From NCBI RefSeq assembly GCF_050753345.1, contig NZ_JBLZFX010000007.1, positions 45,888 through 109,887 on the forward strand: a DNA stretch of 64,000 nucleotides. The letters run 5' to 3'. Shown here in pieces: positions 17,169 through 26,477 of this stretch (its first letter is position 1; each line of letters opens with the position of its first letter). The notes beneath the pieces were generated by a model, which saw nothing but the letters and a program-made list of their open reading frames with translations, was not told where the DNA came from and did no database searches. The stretch is from Alkalinema pantanalense. GTDB taxonomy: Bacteria; Cyanobacteriota; Cyanobacteriia; Leptolyngbyales; Leptolyngbyaceae. The translations under genes were made by a program, and so were the position numbers.

Positions 17169-18224
17169 CTAACGAACCTCAATTCCTTCTTCCACCGCGA
17201 TCGCCATTTGCTGAGAATCAAATGTTACTGAAGATGATTTCGCTTTTTCAATGCGGTGAATCATGATTTCATTCTCTCCAGCCATTTCCGATTCCGCCAT
17301 TTCCGCCAGACTCTCCCAGCAATCTCGGCTGTGGGTTGTCGCAAACACTTGCACATTAAGTTTTTGTGCCGTTTTCCAGATCATCTTCCACATATCAACC
17401 ATAGCTGTGAAATGCAGCCCTGTATCAATCTCATCAACCAGCAAAACCCCTCCTTGAGCATTCGCCATCCCCAACGCTAACCGAAGGATACGGCTCATCC
17501 CATCACCCATACTGCCCAAGGGAATGGGTTGTTCTTGACCAGCAAGCTTGACTTCAAATCGATTGTGCGTTGGTTTACCCGCAATGCGTTCACATTGGGG
17601 TTCGATCGTGCGGAGTGCTTGGTAAACCAGATTCTCCTGGGGGGTCAGTTGAATATCTTCAAAAAGCTTGAATAACTCCTCAATCACGATCGGAGCCACA
17701 GGAATGAAATAAACCTGAGGAGATTGCAATTTTTTTTCTTTTCGAGAACGCTGTGCTGAAGGCATGGGCCATCCTCCAGATGGGGAGAGATTTAAAGAAC
17801 GGTGTTGAAGTTCTGGAGAATCTTGCTCTTGATGCTGTAAGACCCATTCAATATCTAACTCTAGATCACCTAATAATTCACTAAAGCCTTGTGGTGTGAA
17901 GGTTTCACGCACCGCTAAAGTTAACTGCTCTTGAAAAGAATCATGCTGGCCACGAATGCTTAATCGCCCTAAATCGTGGTCTCTAAATAAATGACAGAGA
18001 TCTAATTCTGTTTGAGCTTTCGAGTTGATAAAAAATTCACCACGGGCGATCATGATTCGTCCTAGCGGTTCTAGATCCCAACGAGATAGCAATAAAATTA
18101 GAGCCTCTAAAACGGAAGTCTTACCACTGTTATTTTCGCCAACCAGCAAATTAACTCGGCCAAGCTGCTTTAGCTCGAAGGAGTCAAACCTCCGGAAATT
18201 CTCGATTTTCAGCGACTTGAGCAT
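17169..18224 (-). CDS. AAA/ABC-type ATPase (OLD/PARIS-like)
   Basis: A 351-residue ATPase of the AAA_15/AAA_21 (SMC/RecF-like) kind. Walker A is LLVGENNSGKTSVLEAL (G29 to L40), the signature-like LGSMGDGMSRILRLALGMA lies at about 233-252, Walker B is GGVLLVDEIDTGLH (about 258-271, D264 E265) and the H-loop is VFATTHSRDCW. The length is that of stand-alone OLD-type ATPases without a fused TOPRIM domain. The TOPRIM protein is encoded immediately downstream. ATPase plus separate TOPRIM is also the architecture of the PARIS anti-phage system (AriA/AriB), though AriB belongs to a different family (DUF4435). Its exact job here is unknown. Confidence 0.87.
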   Translation of the reverse strand: MLKSLKIENFRRFDSFELKQLGRVNLLVGENNSGKTSVLEALILLLSRWDLEPLGRIMIARGEFFINSKAQTELDLCHLFRDHDLGRLSIRGQHDSFQEQLTLAVRETFTPQGFSELLGDLELDIEWVLQHQEQDSPELQHRSLNLSPSGGWPMPSAQRSRKEKKLQSPQVYFIPVAPIVIEELFKLFEDIQLTPQENLVYQALRTIEPQCERIAGKPTHNRFEVKLAGQEQPIPLGSMGDGMSRILRLALGMANAQGGVLLVDEIDTGLHFTAMVDMWKMIWKTAQKLNVQVFATTHSRDCWESLAEMAESEMAGENEIMIHRIEKAKSSSVTFDSQQMAIAVEEGIEVR

Positions 18225-18314
18225 TGGCTCGCGACCTAAATAACACCTTCGTTAATAGCACCTTACGTTTTGGTGAGTTTGCCAACAACATCTTGATTGT
18301 AGCAATGCCCATAT

Positions 18315-18353
18315 AAAAAACACGATCGAAGTTTCTCAACAACCTCGATCGTG
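18315..18353 (-). terminator. Terminator of the groES-groEL operon
   Basis: CACGATCGA (18321-18329) pairs with TCGATCGTG (18345-18353). On the minus strand the stem is followed by six T (complement of 18315-18320). It lies 57 bases after the groEL stop. Confidence 0.8.
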
Positions 18354-18409
18354 CTTTCTGATTTAGTCTAAAACGTTAAACAACGCTTTCAGACTCGTGA
18401 TGGGTTCAA

Positions 18410-20044
18410 TTAGTAATCGAAGTCACCCATGCCGCCCGCGCCGCCAGCGGGAGCCGCTTCCTTCGGTTCAGGCTTGTCCACCACAATGCACTCGGTGGTC
18501 AATACCATTGCCGCGATCGAAGCAGCATTTTGCAACGCGCAACGGGTCACCTTAGCCGGGTCAACAATCCCTGCGCTAATCATGTCCACATACTCATTGG
18601 TTGCAGCATTGTAACCGCTGTTGAAGGGCATTTCCTTCACACGCTCTGCTACCACAGCACCATTTTGACCTGCGTTTTCAGCAATCCGCTTCAGAGGAGC
18701 CGTCAACGCACGGGAAACAATCATCGCCCCGGTCAACTCTTCCGCTTGCAGGTTGCCAGAAGCCCAAGCTTCCAACTCAGGAGCCAAGTGCGCCAAAGTG
18801 GTACCACCACCCGGAACAATCCCTTCTTCCACCGCAGCCTTAGTTGCGTTGATGGCATCTTCCAGACGCAGCTTACGATCCTTCATTTCGGTTTCGGTTG
18901 CCGCACCGACCTTAACCACTGCAACGCCACCCGCCAACTTAGCCAGACGCTCTTGCAGCTTTTCCTTGTCGTAGGAAGACTCAGTTTCTTCCATTTGACG
19001 ACGGATTTGCTCAACCCGAGCCTTGACTTGTGCTTCGTTGCCTTCAGCGACGATCGTCGTGGTGTCCTTGGTGATCGTGATGCGACGGGCTTTACCCAGC
19101 ATGTCCAGCTTGGCAGCATCGATCTTCAGACCTGCATCTTCGGTGATCAGCGTACCGCCGGTCAGCACTGCGATATCTTCCAGCATTGCCTTCCGACGAT
19201 CGCCAAAGCCAGGAGCCTTGACTGCAGCCACATTCAGGACGCCGCGCAGACGGTTCACCACCAGGGTTGCCAGGGCTTCCTTCTCGATGTCTTCAGCGAT
19301 GATGACCAGAGGACGACCGGCCCGAGCCACTTGCTCCAGCACAGGCACCAAGTCTTGCACCAGGGCAATCTTCTTGTCGGTGATCAGGATGAAAGGCTCT
19401 TCCATCACAGCTTCCATCCGCTCGGTGTCGGTGGCGAAGTAGGGAGAAATGTAGCCCTTCTCGAAGCGCATCCCTTCGGTGACTTCCAATTCGGTGGTCA
19501 TGGACTTCCCTTCTTCCAAGGAAATCACACCTTCTTTACCCACCTTGTCCATGGCGCTCGCAATCATGGCACCCACTTCTTCGTCGTTACCGGCGGAGAT
19601 GGAACCCACTTGCGCGATCGCCTTGGAATCTTCCACAGGACGAGACTGTTCCTTAATCTTGTCCACCAAGAAATTGGTAGCCTTGTCGATTCCTTTCTTC
19701 AGCAGGATCGCATTGGCACCCGCAGCCACGTTGCGCAGACCTTCTTTGACGATCGCGTGGGCCAACACCGTTGCAGTGGTGGTACCATCTCCAGCGGCAT
19801 CGTTGGTCTTGGAAGCCGCTTGACGGATCAGGGAAACCCCGGTGTTTTCAACGTGATCTTCCAGTTCAATTTCCTTGGCGATCGTCACACCATCATTGAT
19901 GATTTGGGGTGCGCCGAACTTCTTCTCCAGTACCACGTTGCGACCTTTAGGCCCGAGGGTCACTGCAACGGCTTCTGCCAGGATATCCATGCCTTTTTCG
20001 AGGGCACGACGGGCATTTTCGTTATAAATAATGCGCTTAGCCAT
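18410..20044 (-). CDS. groL: Chaperonin GroEL (60 kDa subunit)
   Basis: A 544-residue group I chaperonin subunit of normal length. It folds client proteins inside a double ring capped by GroES. Recognisable blocks are VTLGPKGRNVVLEKKFGAP, NDGVTIAKEIEL, AAGDGTTTATVLA (ATP binding) and VEEGIVPGGGTTLAH. The C-terminus ends GGAGGMGDFDY, a short glycine-methionine tail as in the operon-linked cyanobacterial GroEL1, with a non-canonical FDY end. It follows groES by 126 bases in the same direction. Confidence 0.98.
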   Translation of the reverse strand: MAKRIIYNENARRALEKGMDILAEAVAVTLGPKGRNVVLEKKFGAPQIINDGVTIAKEIELEDHVENTGVSLIRQAASKTNDAAGDGTTTATVLAHAIVKEGLRNVAAGANAILLKKGIDKATNFLVDKIKEQSRPVEDSKAIAQVGSISAGNDEEVGAMIASAMDKVGKEGVISLEEGKSMTTELEVTEGMRFEKGYISPYFATDTERMEAVMEEPFILITDKKIALVQDLVPVLEQVARAGRPLVIIAEDIEKEALATLVVNRLRGVLNVAAVKAPGFGDRRKAMLEDIAVLTGGTLITEDAGLKIDAAKLDMLGKARRITITKDTTTIVAEGNEAQVKARVEQIRRQMEETESSYDKEKLQERLAKLAGGVAVVKVGAATETEMKDRKLRLEDAINATKAAVEEGIVPGGGTTLAHLAPELEAWASGNLQAEELTGAMIVSRALTAPLKRIAENAGQNGAVVAERVKEMPFNSGYNAATNEYVDMISAGIVDPAKVTRCALQNAASIAAMVLTTECIVVDKPEPKEAAPAGGAGGMGDFDY

Positions 20045-20170
20045 GGTTTAAGTCTTGTCTACTTCTGAGAGGTCAATAGAAGGAAATGAAAAATTGAAAT
20101 TTAGGACTTGAGAATTGGGAATTGAGAACTAGAAACGATCATTCTCTTTCCCGCCTTCTCCAGTTCCGAC

Positions 20171-20482
20171 TTACTGCACAACGGCCAGGATGTCACGCTC
20201 AGTCAGCAGAACGTAGTCGTCGCCACCCAGCTTGATGTCGGTGCCAGCGTACTTGGAGTACAGGACTTTGTCGCCCACTTTGACTTCCAGTTCTTGGCGA
20301 GAACCGTCATCATTGCGCTTACCAGGGCCAACTTGCACGACTTCACCGACTTGAGGCTTTTCCTTAGCGTTGTCGGGCAGGATGATGCCGCCAGCAGTTT
20401 TTTCTTCTGCTTCCGACACTTTCACAAATACGCGATCGCCTAAGGGTTGAACAGTAGACACGCTCAAAGATACGGCTGCCAT
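20171..20482 (-). CDS. groS: Co-chaperonin GroES (10 kDa subunit)
   Basis: A 103-residue co-chaperonin with PLGDRVFVKVSEAEEKTAGGIILPDNAKEKPQVGEVV, including the mobile loop (EEKTAGGIILP), and the C-terminal LLTERDILAVV. It forms the heptameric lid on GroEL. It is the first gene of the groES-groEL operon; a CIRCE operator lies 217 bases upstream of its start, implying HrcA repression. Confidence 0.98.
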   Translation of the reverse strand: MAAVSLSVSTVQPLGDRVFVKVSEAEEKTAGGIILPDNAKEKPQVGEVVQVGPGKRNDDGSRQELEVKVGDKVLYSKYAGTDIKLGGDDYVLLTERDILAVVQ

Positions 20483-20698
20483 ACAAAGTCTCCAAACTCT
20501 CTATAATCTTGTGCAAACAATAACGTTCACAGATTGCCGTGACAGGCTCAAGTTCCACCTCGCCCAGACGAGTATTCGGTTCAACTGCGTCTGCTCAAGA
20601 AGGTCAACTCCTGCGGGTTGCAACTGTGGACGATGACTGAACATTGGGGCTTGGATTCAGTCCCCGACTACCCAGTCTATCGGAGTTTGGACTCAAAA

Positions 20699-20725
20699 TT
20701 AGCACTCCCAACTCCTGAGTGCTAA
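20699..20725. promoter_or_regulatory. CIRCE operator for HrcA
   Basis: Exact inverted repeat TTAGCACTC-N9-GAGTGCTAA, identical to the CIRCE consensus. HrcA binds it and represses groESL until heat shock. It sits upstream of groES, which reads leftward. The 217-base distance implies a long leader or a promoter close to the element. Confidence 0.95.
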
Positions 20726-20919
20726 TTTAACGAAGCTTGATGTTCGATGCAACTGCGTAGACTGTACGGCTTCCCGAACTGAGCGATCGACCCGCTACTT
20801 TAGGCACTTGCTTGCTTTTCAGGTTCGCGGTTGGTTCATTAAAATTGTGGAATTTACGGCTTAAATGGGTCTTAACTCAAGTTTTCTATTTCTTTAGAAG
20901 TAGGTTTATGTAGTTTCCG

Positions 20920-21106
20920 TAAAGATACGTCCCTCCCTAGGACATATACCGAGCTGCCTGTGATATTAATGACGTATGGCTTCTATGAGGTTTCACTCAA
21001 CTCCGTTGATTCCCTTAGGGGGGTTGAGCGAAGTGAGGAGACTTCTTAGCAGACAACTGAGTGTAGCAAAGGCGTAGGGTGAGTAACTGCTTACCCTATT
21101 TTTTTT
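20920..21106 (+). ncRNA. Candidate structured small RNA
   Basis: The gap between groES and the PEP-CTERM gene has no reading frame but ends in a strong intrinsic terminator at 21075-21106. Upstream of it are nested complementary segments: CACT-CAACTCC near 20994-21004 with GGGGTTGAG-CGA-AGTG near 21018-21036, enclosing CCC-TTA-GGG. A terminator with no gene before it on the plus strand suggests a non-coding transcript of about 190 bases. The size is in the range of cyanobacterial 6S RNA, but the sequence could not be matched to a family and the 5' end is a guess. Confidence 0.35.
21075..21106 (+). terminator. Intrinsic terminator without an upstream gene
   Basis: TAGGGTGAG and CTTACCCTA form a 9-bp stem (one G:T pair) with a six-base loop, followed by eight T. 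No plus-strand gene precedes it, so it may end a small RNA. Confidence 0.7.
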
Positions 21107-21532
21107 GTCCTACCATTTTTTCTTGGTCGCGGTAATCTCGGCTATATCGGTGATTTCCAGTGACTTTAGTGATGGTGTCATCTCAGAAATCTCGGAAATC
21201 TTGGGAATCTCGGTGGGCTCTCTCCCTACACATCGATCGAGATTGTTCCATCGCTCTGCTTTTCTATTTCTACAAAAAATATGGTTTATGAAGACAGGTT
21301 GGGCATAATCCCTGTAGGAGATTTAGCTTCTATAAAGTCTGCGTGTAAGTACTGACAGTGATGTGATTAATGTGGCATCTTTAGAACAGGAATACGGAAT
21401 TCATTTGCACTAGTTTCAGGATTGCTCCCGCCCCCAGAGCCTCTGCTGAGATTCTTTGTCTTTGAGGTATTTTCCTTCAAAGCAAGGGATTCAATAAACC
21501 ATTCAGTTGATCGTTGCAAGAGGAGCATGACC

Positions 21533-22336
21533 ATGAGTTACAAATTTTCCTGGGTGATCGCTAGCGGCCTGTTCGCCACCCTAGCCTCGATCGCCCCAGC
21601 CCAAGCTTTTACGACCTTTACGTTTGATACCAGCTATTCCCCCAAGCCAGCGGATCCGACGAAGGATATTAAACTAGAGTCTGTCACATTGGGTGACACC
21701 ACCGTTAGTTCTTTTAACTTGGTGAACCGCGCCAAGATTTTGGTCAACAATCTACCTACCCCCGGCCCTAATACTGTGCAAGGCCCTGGTAGTAGTGATG
21801 CAGGGACGAATACCGCTGCTGATCCGCTCTTGCCGGAAGGCCCCGTGGTCGAAAGTCCGACGGAAGCCAATATTGTGGCGAGCTTAGGCAATCTCAACCT
21901 CAACAGCATTATTGATACGGAAGATAAGTGGGGGACATCCAGCTTCAACTTGTTCTTCGATAAGCCTTCGGATCACTTTTTCCTCTATGAGCGAGGGATG
22001 AACAGTGATTTGTTGGTGGAGGCGATCGATGCATCGGGTAATTTGCTGGGTGAGTCCTTCAAAATTACCCGCGATTTGTGGAAGAGTGCTGGGTACTCCA
22101 TCATGACCCACGAAATTGCGGATCAACCTCAGCCGCAAGCAGTGGGTTCCTACGGTCTCAAAACCAAATCCACGATCGCGGGGTTACGACTCACCAGCTT
22201 CAACAGCAATCCCAACAGTTTCAATGGGCCAGATTATAAAGTCGTAGCAGCGAAGGTGCCCGAACCCACGGTGCTGCTGGGTCTAGCTATGGCGGGTGGT
22301 AGCTTGCCGCTACTGCGTCGTCGCAAGCTTGCTTAG
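21533..22336 (+). CDS. PEP-CTERM exported protein
   Basis: A 267-residue protein. The start ATG at 21533 is chosen over one at 21527 because AGGAG at 21521-21525 is then seven bases away. It has a signal peptide (FSWVIASGLFATLASIAPAQA), a beta-rich Ser/Asn-rich body, and a C-terminal VPEPTVLLGLAMAGGSLPLLRRRKLA: the PEP motif, a hydrophobic helix and an arginine cluster. This tripartite tail is the PEP-CTERM sorting signal processed by exosortase. No exosortase gene is in the window. The body has no recognised domain. The last 111 bases of the gene form the first half of an exact 150-bp tandem duplication. Confidence 0.85.
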   Translation: MSYKFSWVIASGLFATLASIAPAQAFTTFTFDTSYSPKPADPTKDIKLESVTLGDTTVSSFNLVNRAKILVNNLPTPGPNTVQGPGSSDAGTNTAADPLLPEGPVVESPTEANIVASLGNLNLNSIIDTEDKWGTSSFNLFFDKPSDHFFLYERGMNSDLLVEAIDASGNLLGESFKITRDLWKSAGYSIMTHEIADQPQPQAVGSYGLKTKSTIAGLRLTSFNSNPNSFNGPDYKVVAAKVPEPTVLLGLAMAGGSLPLLRRRKLA

Positions 22337-22525
22337 TTTCTCGATTCTTTTCGGCCAGTCGTCTTGATGTTCCCTGGGCCAGATTATAAAGTCGTAGCAG
22401 CGAAGGTGCCCGAACCCACGGTGCTGCTGGGTCTAGCTATGGCGGGTGGTAGCTTGCCGCTACTGCGTCGTCGCAAGCTTGCTTAGTTTCTCGATTCTTT
22501 TCGGCCAGTCGTCTTGATGTTCCCT
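22226..22525 (+). repeat. Perfect 150-bp tandem duplication
   Basis: Positions 22226-22375 and 22376-22525 are identical by eye over all 150 bases. The unit carries the codons for the PEP-CTERM tail and stop of the upstream gene plus 39 bases after it. The second copy is downstream of the stop and is not translated with the gene. Absence of any mismatch implies a very recent duplication or an assembly artefact. Confidence 0.95.
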
Positions 22526-22637
22526 GTGTTTGTTTTGATTGCTTAATCTGTTGTATTTCGCCTGCTGTCAGTAGTTTATTAGACTTCAACATCAGTTCAA
22601 AATCCAACATCAGTTCAAAATAGGAGGTGAGCTGGGC

Positions 22638-22739
22638 TACGGAATCCCACTGTAGAGTAGCCGGTGTTCAAAGCTAAAACGATAGCATGAGCCTTTCACG
22701 ATCTCCCTTCAGGGGACAGTCTACAGTTTGGATTCCGTA
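22638..22739. repeat. 102-bp palindromic element with 17-bp arms
   Basis: TACGGAATCC-ca-CTGTAGA at 22638-22656 is matched in inverse by TCTACAG-ttt-GGATTCCGTA at 22720-22739. The arms enclose about 63 bases. It lies between the PEP-CTERM gene and the convergent end of acr3, so it could be a bidirectional terminator-like structure or a small mobile element. Confidence 0.65.
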
Positions 22740-22829
22740 TGCAACTCATAAATGGATCAGCAATAACGCATCAAGTTGAGCAACATTAATGATCGCGATT
22801 ATTCGCGATGATGAGATATCAAACATTCG

Positions 22830-23984
22830 TTACTGCAAAGAACGGGAGGAGATACAGCGCGGATCGAGTAGGGTTGCTTTTTCAGGTTCGCGCGGAAACC
22901 AAGCTGCGGTTCGTTTACAGACCTCCACTAGCATCAGCATGACCGGGACTTCGATTAGTACCCCGACAACGGTTGCTAGGGCAGCGCCCGAGTTGAGTCC
23001 AAATAACATTACTGCCGTTGCGATCGCGACTTCAAAATGATTGCTTGCCCCAATCAATGCCGCCGGAGCCGCATCCTCATACGATAATCGCAGCTTTAAT
23101 GCTGCTACATAGGAAATCAGAAAAATAAAGTTGGTTTGTAGAAACAACGGAACTGCAATCAATAAAATGTGCAAGGGATTGTTAACAATCAGCTCTCCTT
23201 TGAACGCAAATAATAAAATCAGCGTAATCAATAGCGCAGAAATGGCAACGGGATTGAGATACTTGAGGAATTTTTGCTCAAACCAAGCGCGTCCTTTGTG
23301 CTGCAAAATCCAGTGCCGGGAGTACATTCCAGCGATCAAGGGTAAGCCCACATAGATCGCAACCGAAAGCGCGATCGTTTGCCAAGGAACGACGAGATCA
23401 TTAGCAGCCAGGAACCAACGTCCTAACGGTGCATACAAAAATAGCATCGCCAGAGAGTTCACAGCTACCATCACTAAAGTATGACCTTGATTGCCGTAGG
23501 AGAGATAGCCCCACATCAAGACCATTGCGGTACAGGGTGCAATCCCTAGCAAAATTGCTCCTGCAATGTAGGAATTGGAAAGGGCAATTTCCGTTCCGCG
23601 AATCATCTCCGCTCCGCCAATCAGAGGACGAAATATTCCCCCCAGAAACACCTGAGCAAATAACACCATCGTAAACGGCTTGATCAACCAGTTCACGACC
23701 AACGTCAGAATCACAGGTTTGGGAGTGCGAACGGCTTGCTTTGCCTGGGAAAAGTCGATTTTGACCATGATGGGATACATCATGAAAAACAGACAGATTG
23801 CGATCGGGATCGACACCTGATAAATGCTCATCCCATCTAAGGTCGTTGCGATCGTCGGAAACAGTCGTCCCAGGACAATCCCAATCCCAATACAGAGAAA
23901 GACCCAAACCGTCAGATATTTCTCAAAGAAACTAAGATGACTTCCCGCCTGTACTAGGGACGTCGATCGAGGATGAATACCCAT
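22830..23984 (-). CDS. acr3: Arsenite efflux permease, ACR3 family
   Basis: A 384-residue membrane protein of the ACR3/BASS type, about ten transmembrane helices. The start at 23984 has GGTGGAG nine bases upstream and leaves four bases to the arsJ stop; an earlier start would overlap arsJ. Family blocks include PIMVKIDFSQ near helix 2, LGIAPCTAMVLMW (the conserved cysteine region essential for arsenite transport) and the C-terminal ASNHFEVAIATAVMLFG. It exports As(III) driven by the membrane potential or proton gradient. It is the last gene of the arsenic operon. Confidence 0.95.
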   Translation of the reverse strand: MGIHPRSTSLVQAGSHLSFFEKYLTVWVFLCIGIGIVLGRLFPTIATTLDGMSIYQVSIPIAICLFFMMYPIMVKIDFSQAKQAVRTPKPVILTLVVNWLIKPFTMVLFAQVFLGGIFRPLIGGAEMIRGTEIALSNSYIAGAILLGIAPCTAMVLMWGYLSYGNQGHTLVMVAVNSLAMLFLYAPLGRWFLAANDLVVPWQTIALSVAIYVGLPLIAGMYSRHWILQHKGRAWFEQKFLKYLNPVAISALLITLILLFAFKGELIVNNPLHILLIAVPLFLQTNFIFLISYVAALKLRLSYEDAAPAALIGASNHFEVAIATAVMLFGLNSGAALATVVGVLIEVPVMLMLVEVCKRTAAWFPREPEKATLLDPRCISSRSLQ

Positions 23985-23988
23985 GTGC

Positions 23989-25251
23989 TTAATCTCCACC
24001 TTTTGCTTTCCAGGCAATGGCTTTATTGGGGCGGGGCGTTGGCAATTTCAAGGAAATCAATGCAGCCGCTAAAACAAACGCAGCTGAAGTCCATAGACAT
24101 CCCACCAGTCCAGCCCATTGATAGATCAAGCCTGATAGAACTGTTCCAGCAAGCCGTCCGCCGGAGTTAGCCATGTAGTAAAACCCAACATTCAAAGCGA
24201 CCTTATCGTCGTCGGTGTACGCCAGAACGAGGTAAGAGTGAACGGCTGAGTTGAAGGCAAACACCACCCCAAACAACATTAATCCCACCACGATCGCATA
24301 GTTGGGATTGATGCCAGCAATCAGCGCGATCGCAATCAGCGCCGGAACGACGGTTAACGCAAACGTCCAAAATCGAATCGTACTGGTCGAAGGTGGACGG
24401 CCCGAGCCAAATCGTTTAATCAGAGTTGGGGCAGAGGACTGAATGATGCCATAGCCAATTACCCACAGGGCCATAAACCCGCCCACTTGATAGAACGACC
24501 AACCCAATGGCCCGCGCAGAAATACGGGTAAGCCAACGACAAACCAGATATCCCTGGAGCCAAACAGAAAGAATCGTGCGGCTGATAAAACGTTGATTTC
24601 GCGGCTCTTAGAAAACAGTTGGGTAAACTTCACCTTCGCTTTGATTTTGCCCATGCCCCTCGGCAGCATCAAACCCGTAAACAGGAGCAAAAATAGTCCA
24701 CTTGCCATCAGCCAAAGCGAATTCATAAACCCGATCGACGCAAGTAACGCAGCGCCTAGGAAAAACCCAACTCCTTTGAGAGCATTCTTTGATCCCGTCA
24801 GGATCGCGACCCACTTGAAAAGTGATGATTGCGCGTCCTGTGGCACCACCAATCGGATCGCACTCTTGGAACTCATTTTCGTCAGGTCTTTGGCAATGCC
24901 CGAAAAGGCTTGTGACACCATTACGTAACCCACCGCAAACCATTGCGCCCAGTTGCGATCGAGAAACGATAACATCACCAGCGCAAAGATTTGCAACCCA
25001 ATTCCGGCGTAGAGCGTGACCTTCAGCCCAAGCTGCGATCCAATCCAACCGCCTAGAAAATTGGTGACAACGCCAAATACTTCGTAAAACAGAAATAGAA
25101 AGGCAACTTGGATCGGTGAGTAGCCAATTTCGTAGAAGTAAAGTAGTACCAAGAGCCTGAGCGCCCCATCGGTAATCGTGAACCCCCAGTAGGCCAGCGT
25201 CACGAGAATGTAGTTTTTGAGATTGGCGCTAGACGCCAGAATGGAAGACAT
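23989..25251 (-). CDS. arsJ: ArsJ organoarsenical efflux transporter (MFS)
   Basis: A 420-residue major-facilitator transporter with about 12 membrane segments, beginning KNYILVTLAYWGFTITDGALRLLVLLYFYEIGY, which is the ArsJ signature start. ArsJ exports 1-arseno-3-phosphoglycerate, the unstable product made by the operon-encoded GAPDH from arsenate; outside the cell it breaks down to arsenate again. The gene follows the GAPDH gene by 46 bases and overlaps the ribosome site of acr3. The pairing with GAPDH is what makes the assignment firm. Confidence 0.93.
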   Translation of the reverse strand: MSSILASSANLKNYILVTLAYWGFTITDGALRLLVLLYFYEIGYSPIQVAFLFLFYEVFGVVTNFLGGWIGSQLGLKVTLYAGIGLQIFALVMLSFLDRNWAQWFAVGYVMVSQAFSGIAKDLTKMSSKSAIRLVVPQDAQSSLFKWVAILTGSKNALKGVGFFLGAALLASIGFMNSLWLMASGLFLLLFTGLMLPRGMGKIKAKVKFTQLFSKSREINVLSAARFFLFGSRDIWFVVGLPVFLRGPLGWSFYQVGGFMALWVIGYGIIQSSAPTLIKRFGSGRPPSTSTIRFWTFALTVVPALIAIALIAGINPNYAIVVGLMLFGVVFAFNSAVHSYLVLAYTDDDKVALNVGFYYMANSGGRLAGTVLSGLIYQWAGLVGCLWTSAAFVLAAALISLKLPTPRPNKAIAWKAKGGD

Positions 25252-25297
25252 AGAGTTTTTTCAGGCAAGGGAATTCAGACGGGTTAATTCAAGCAAG

Positions 25298-26308
<1,011 letters not shown>

Positions 26309-26379
26309 AGGATTCACTTTGAGAGATTATCAAATACATCAATTTAATTTAGTATAATCTACAAAATGAATCTTTCTAG

Positions 26380-26390
26380 TTTGATATTTT
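26380..26390. promoter_or_regulatory. Candidate ArsR operator half, upstream of GAPDH
   Basis: TTTGATATTTT, also present upstream of the pstS-like gene at 27638-27648. It sits in an A+T-rich gap 72 bases upstream of the GAPDH start. Its recurrence before two genes of one arsenic operon suggests a shared ArsR site. Confidence 0.4.
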
Positions 26391-26477
26391 AGATTTTCTG
26401 GATTTTATACACTTAAAAAAGTTGGTATATTTCCAGAATCCCCTTTGGTTGATTAGCAGGTTGGCTTAAGCAAGCTT

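Noticed and set aside
18530..20068. A 512-codon open frame on the plus strand opposite groEL
   Set aside because: It is the antisense shadow of a strongly conserved gene; its protein is His/Gln-rich with no domain, and no ribosome site or promoter is apparent.
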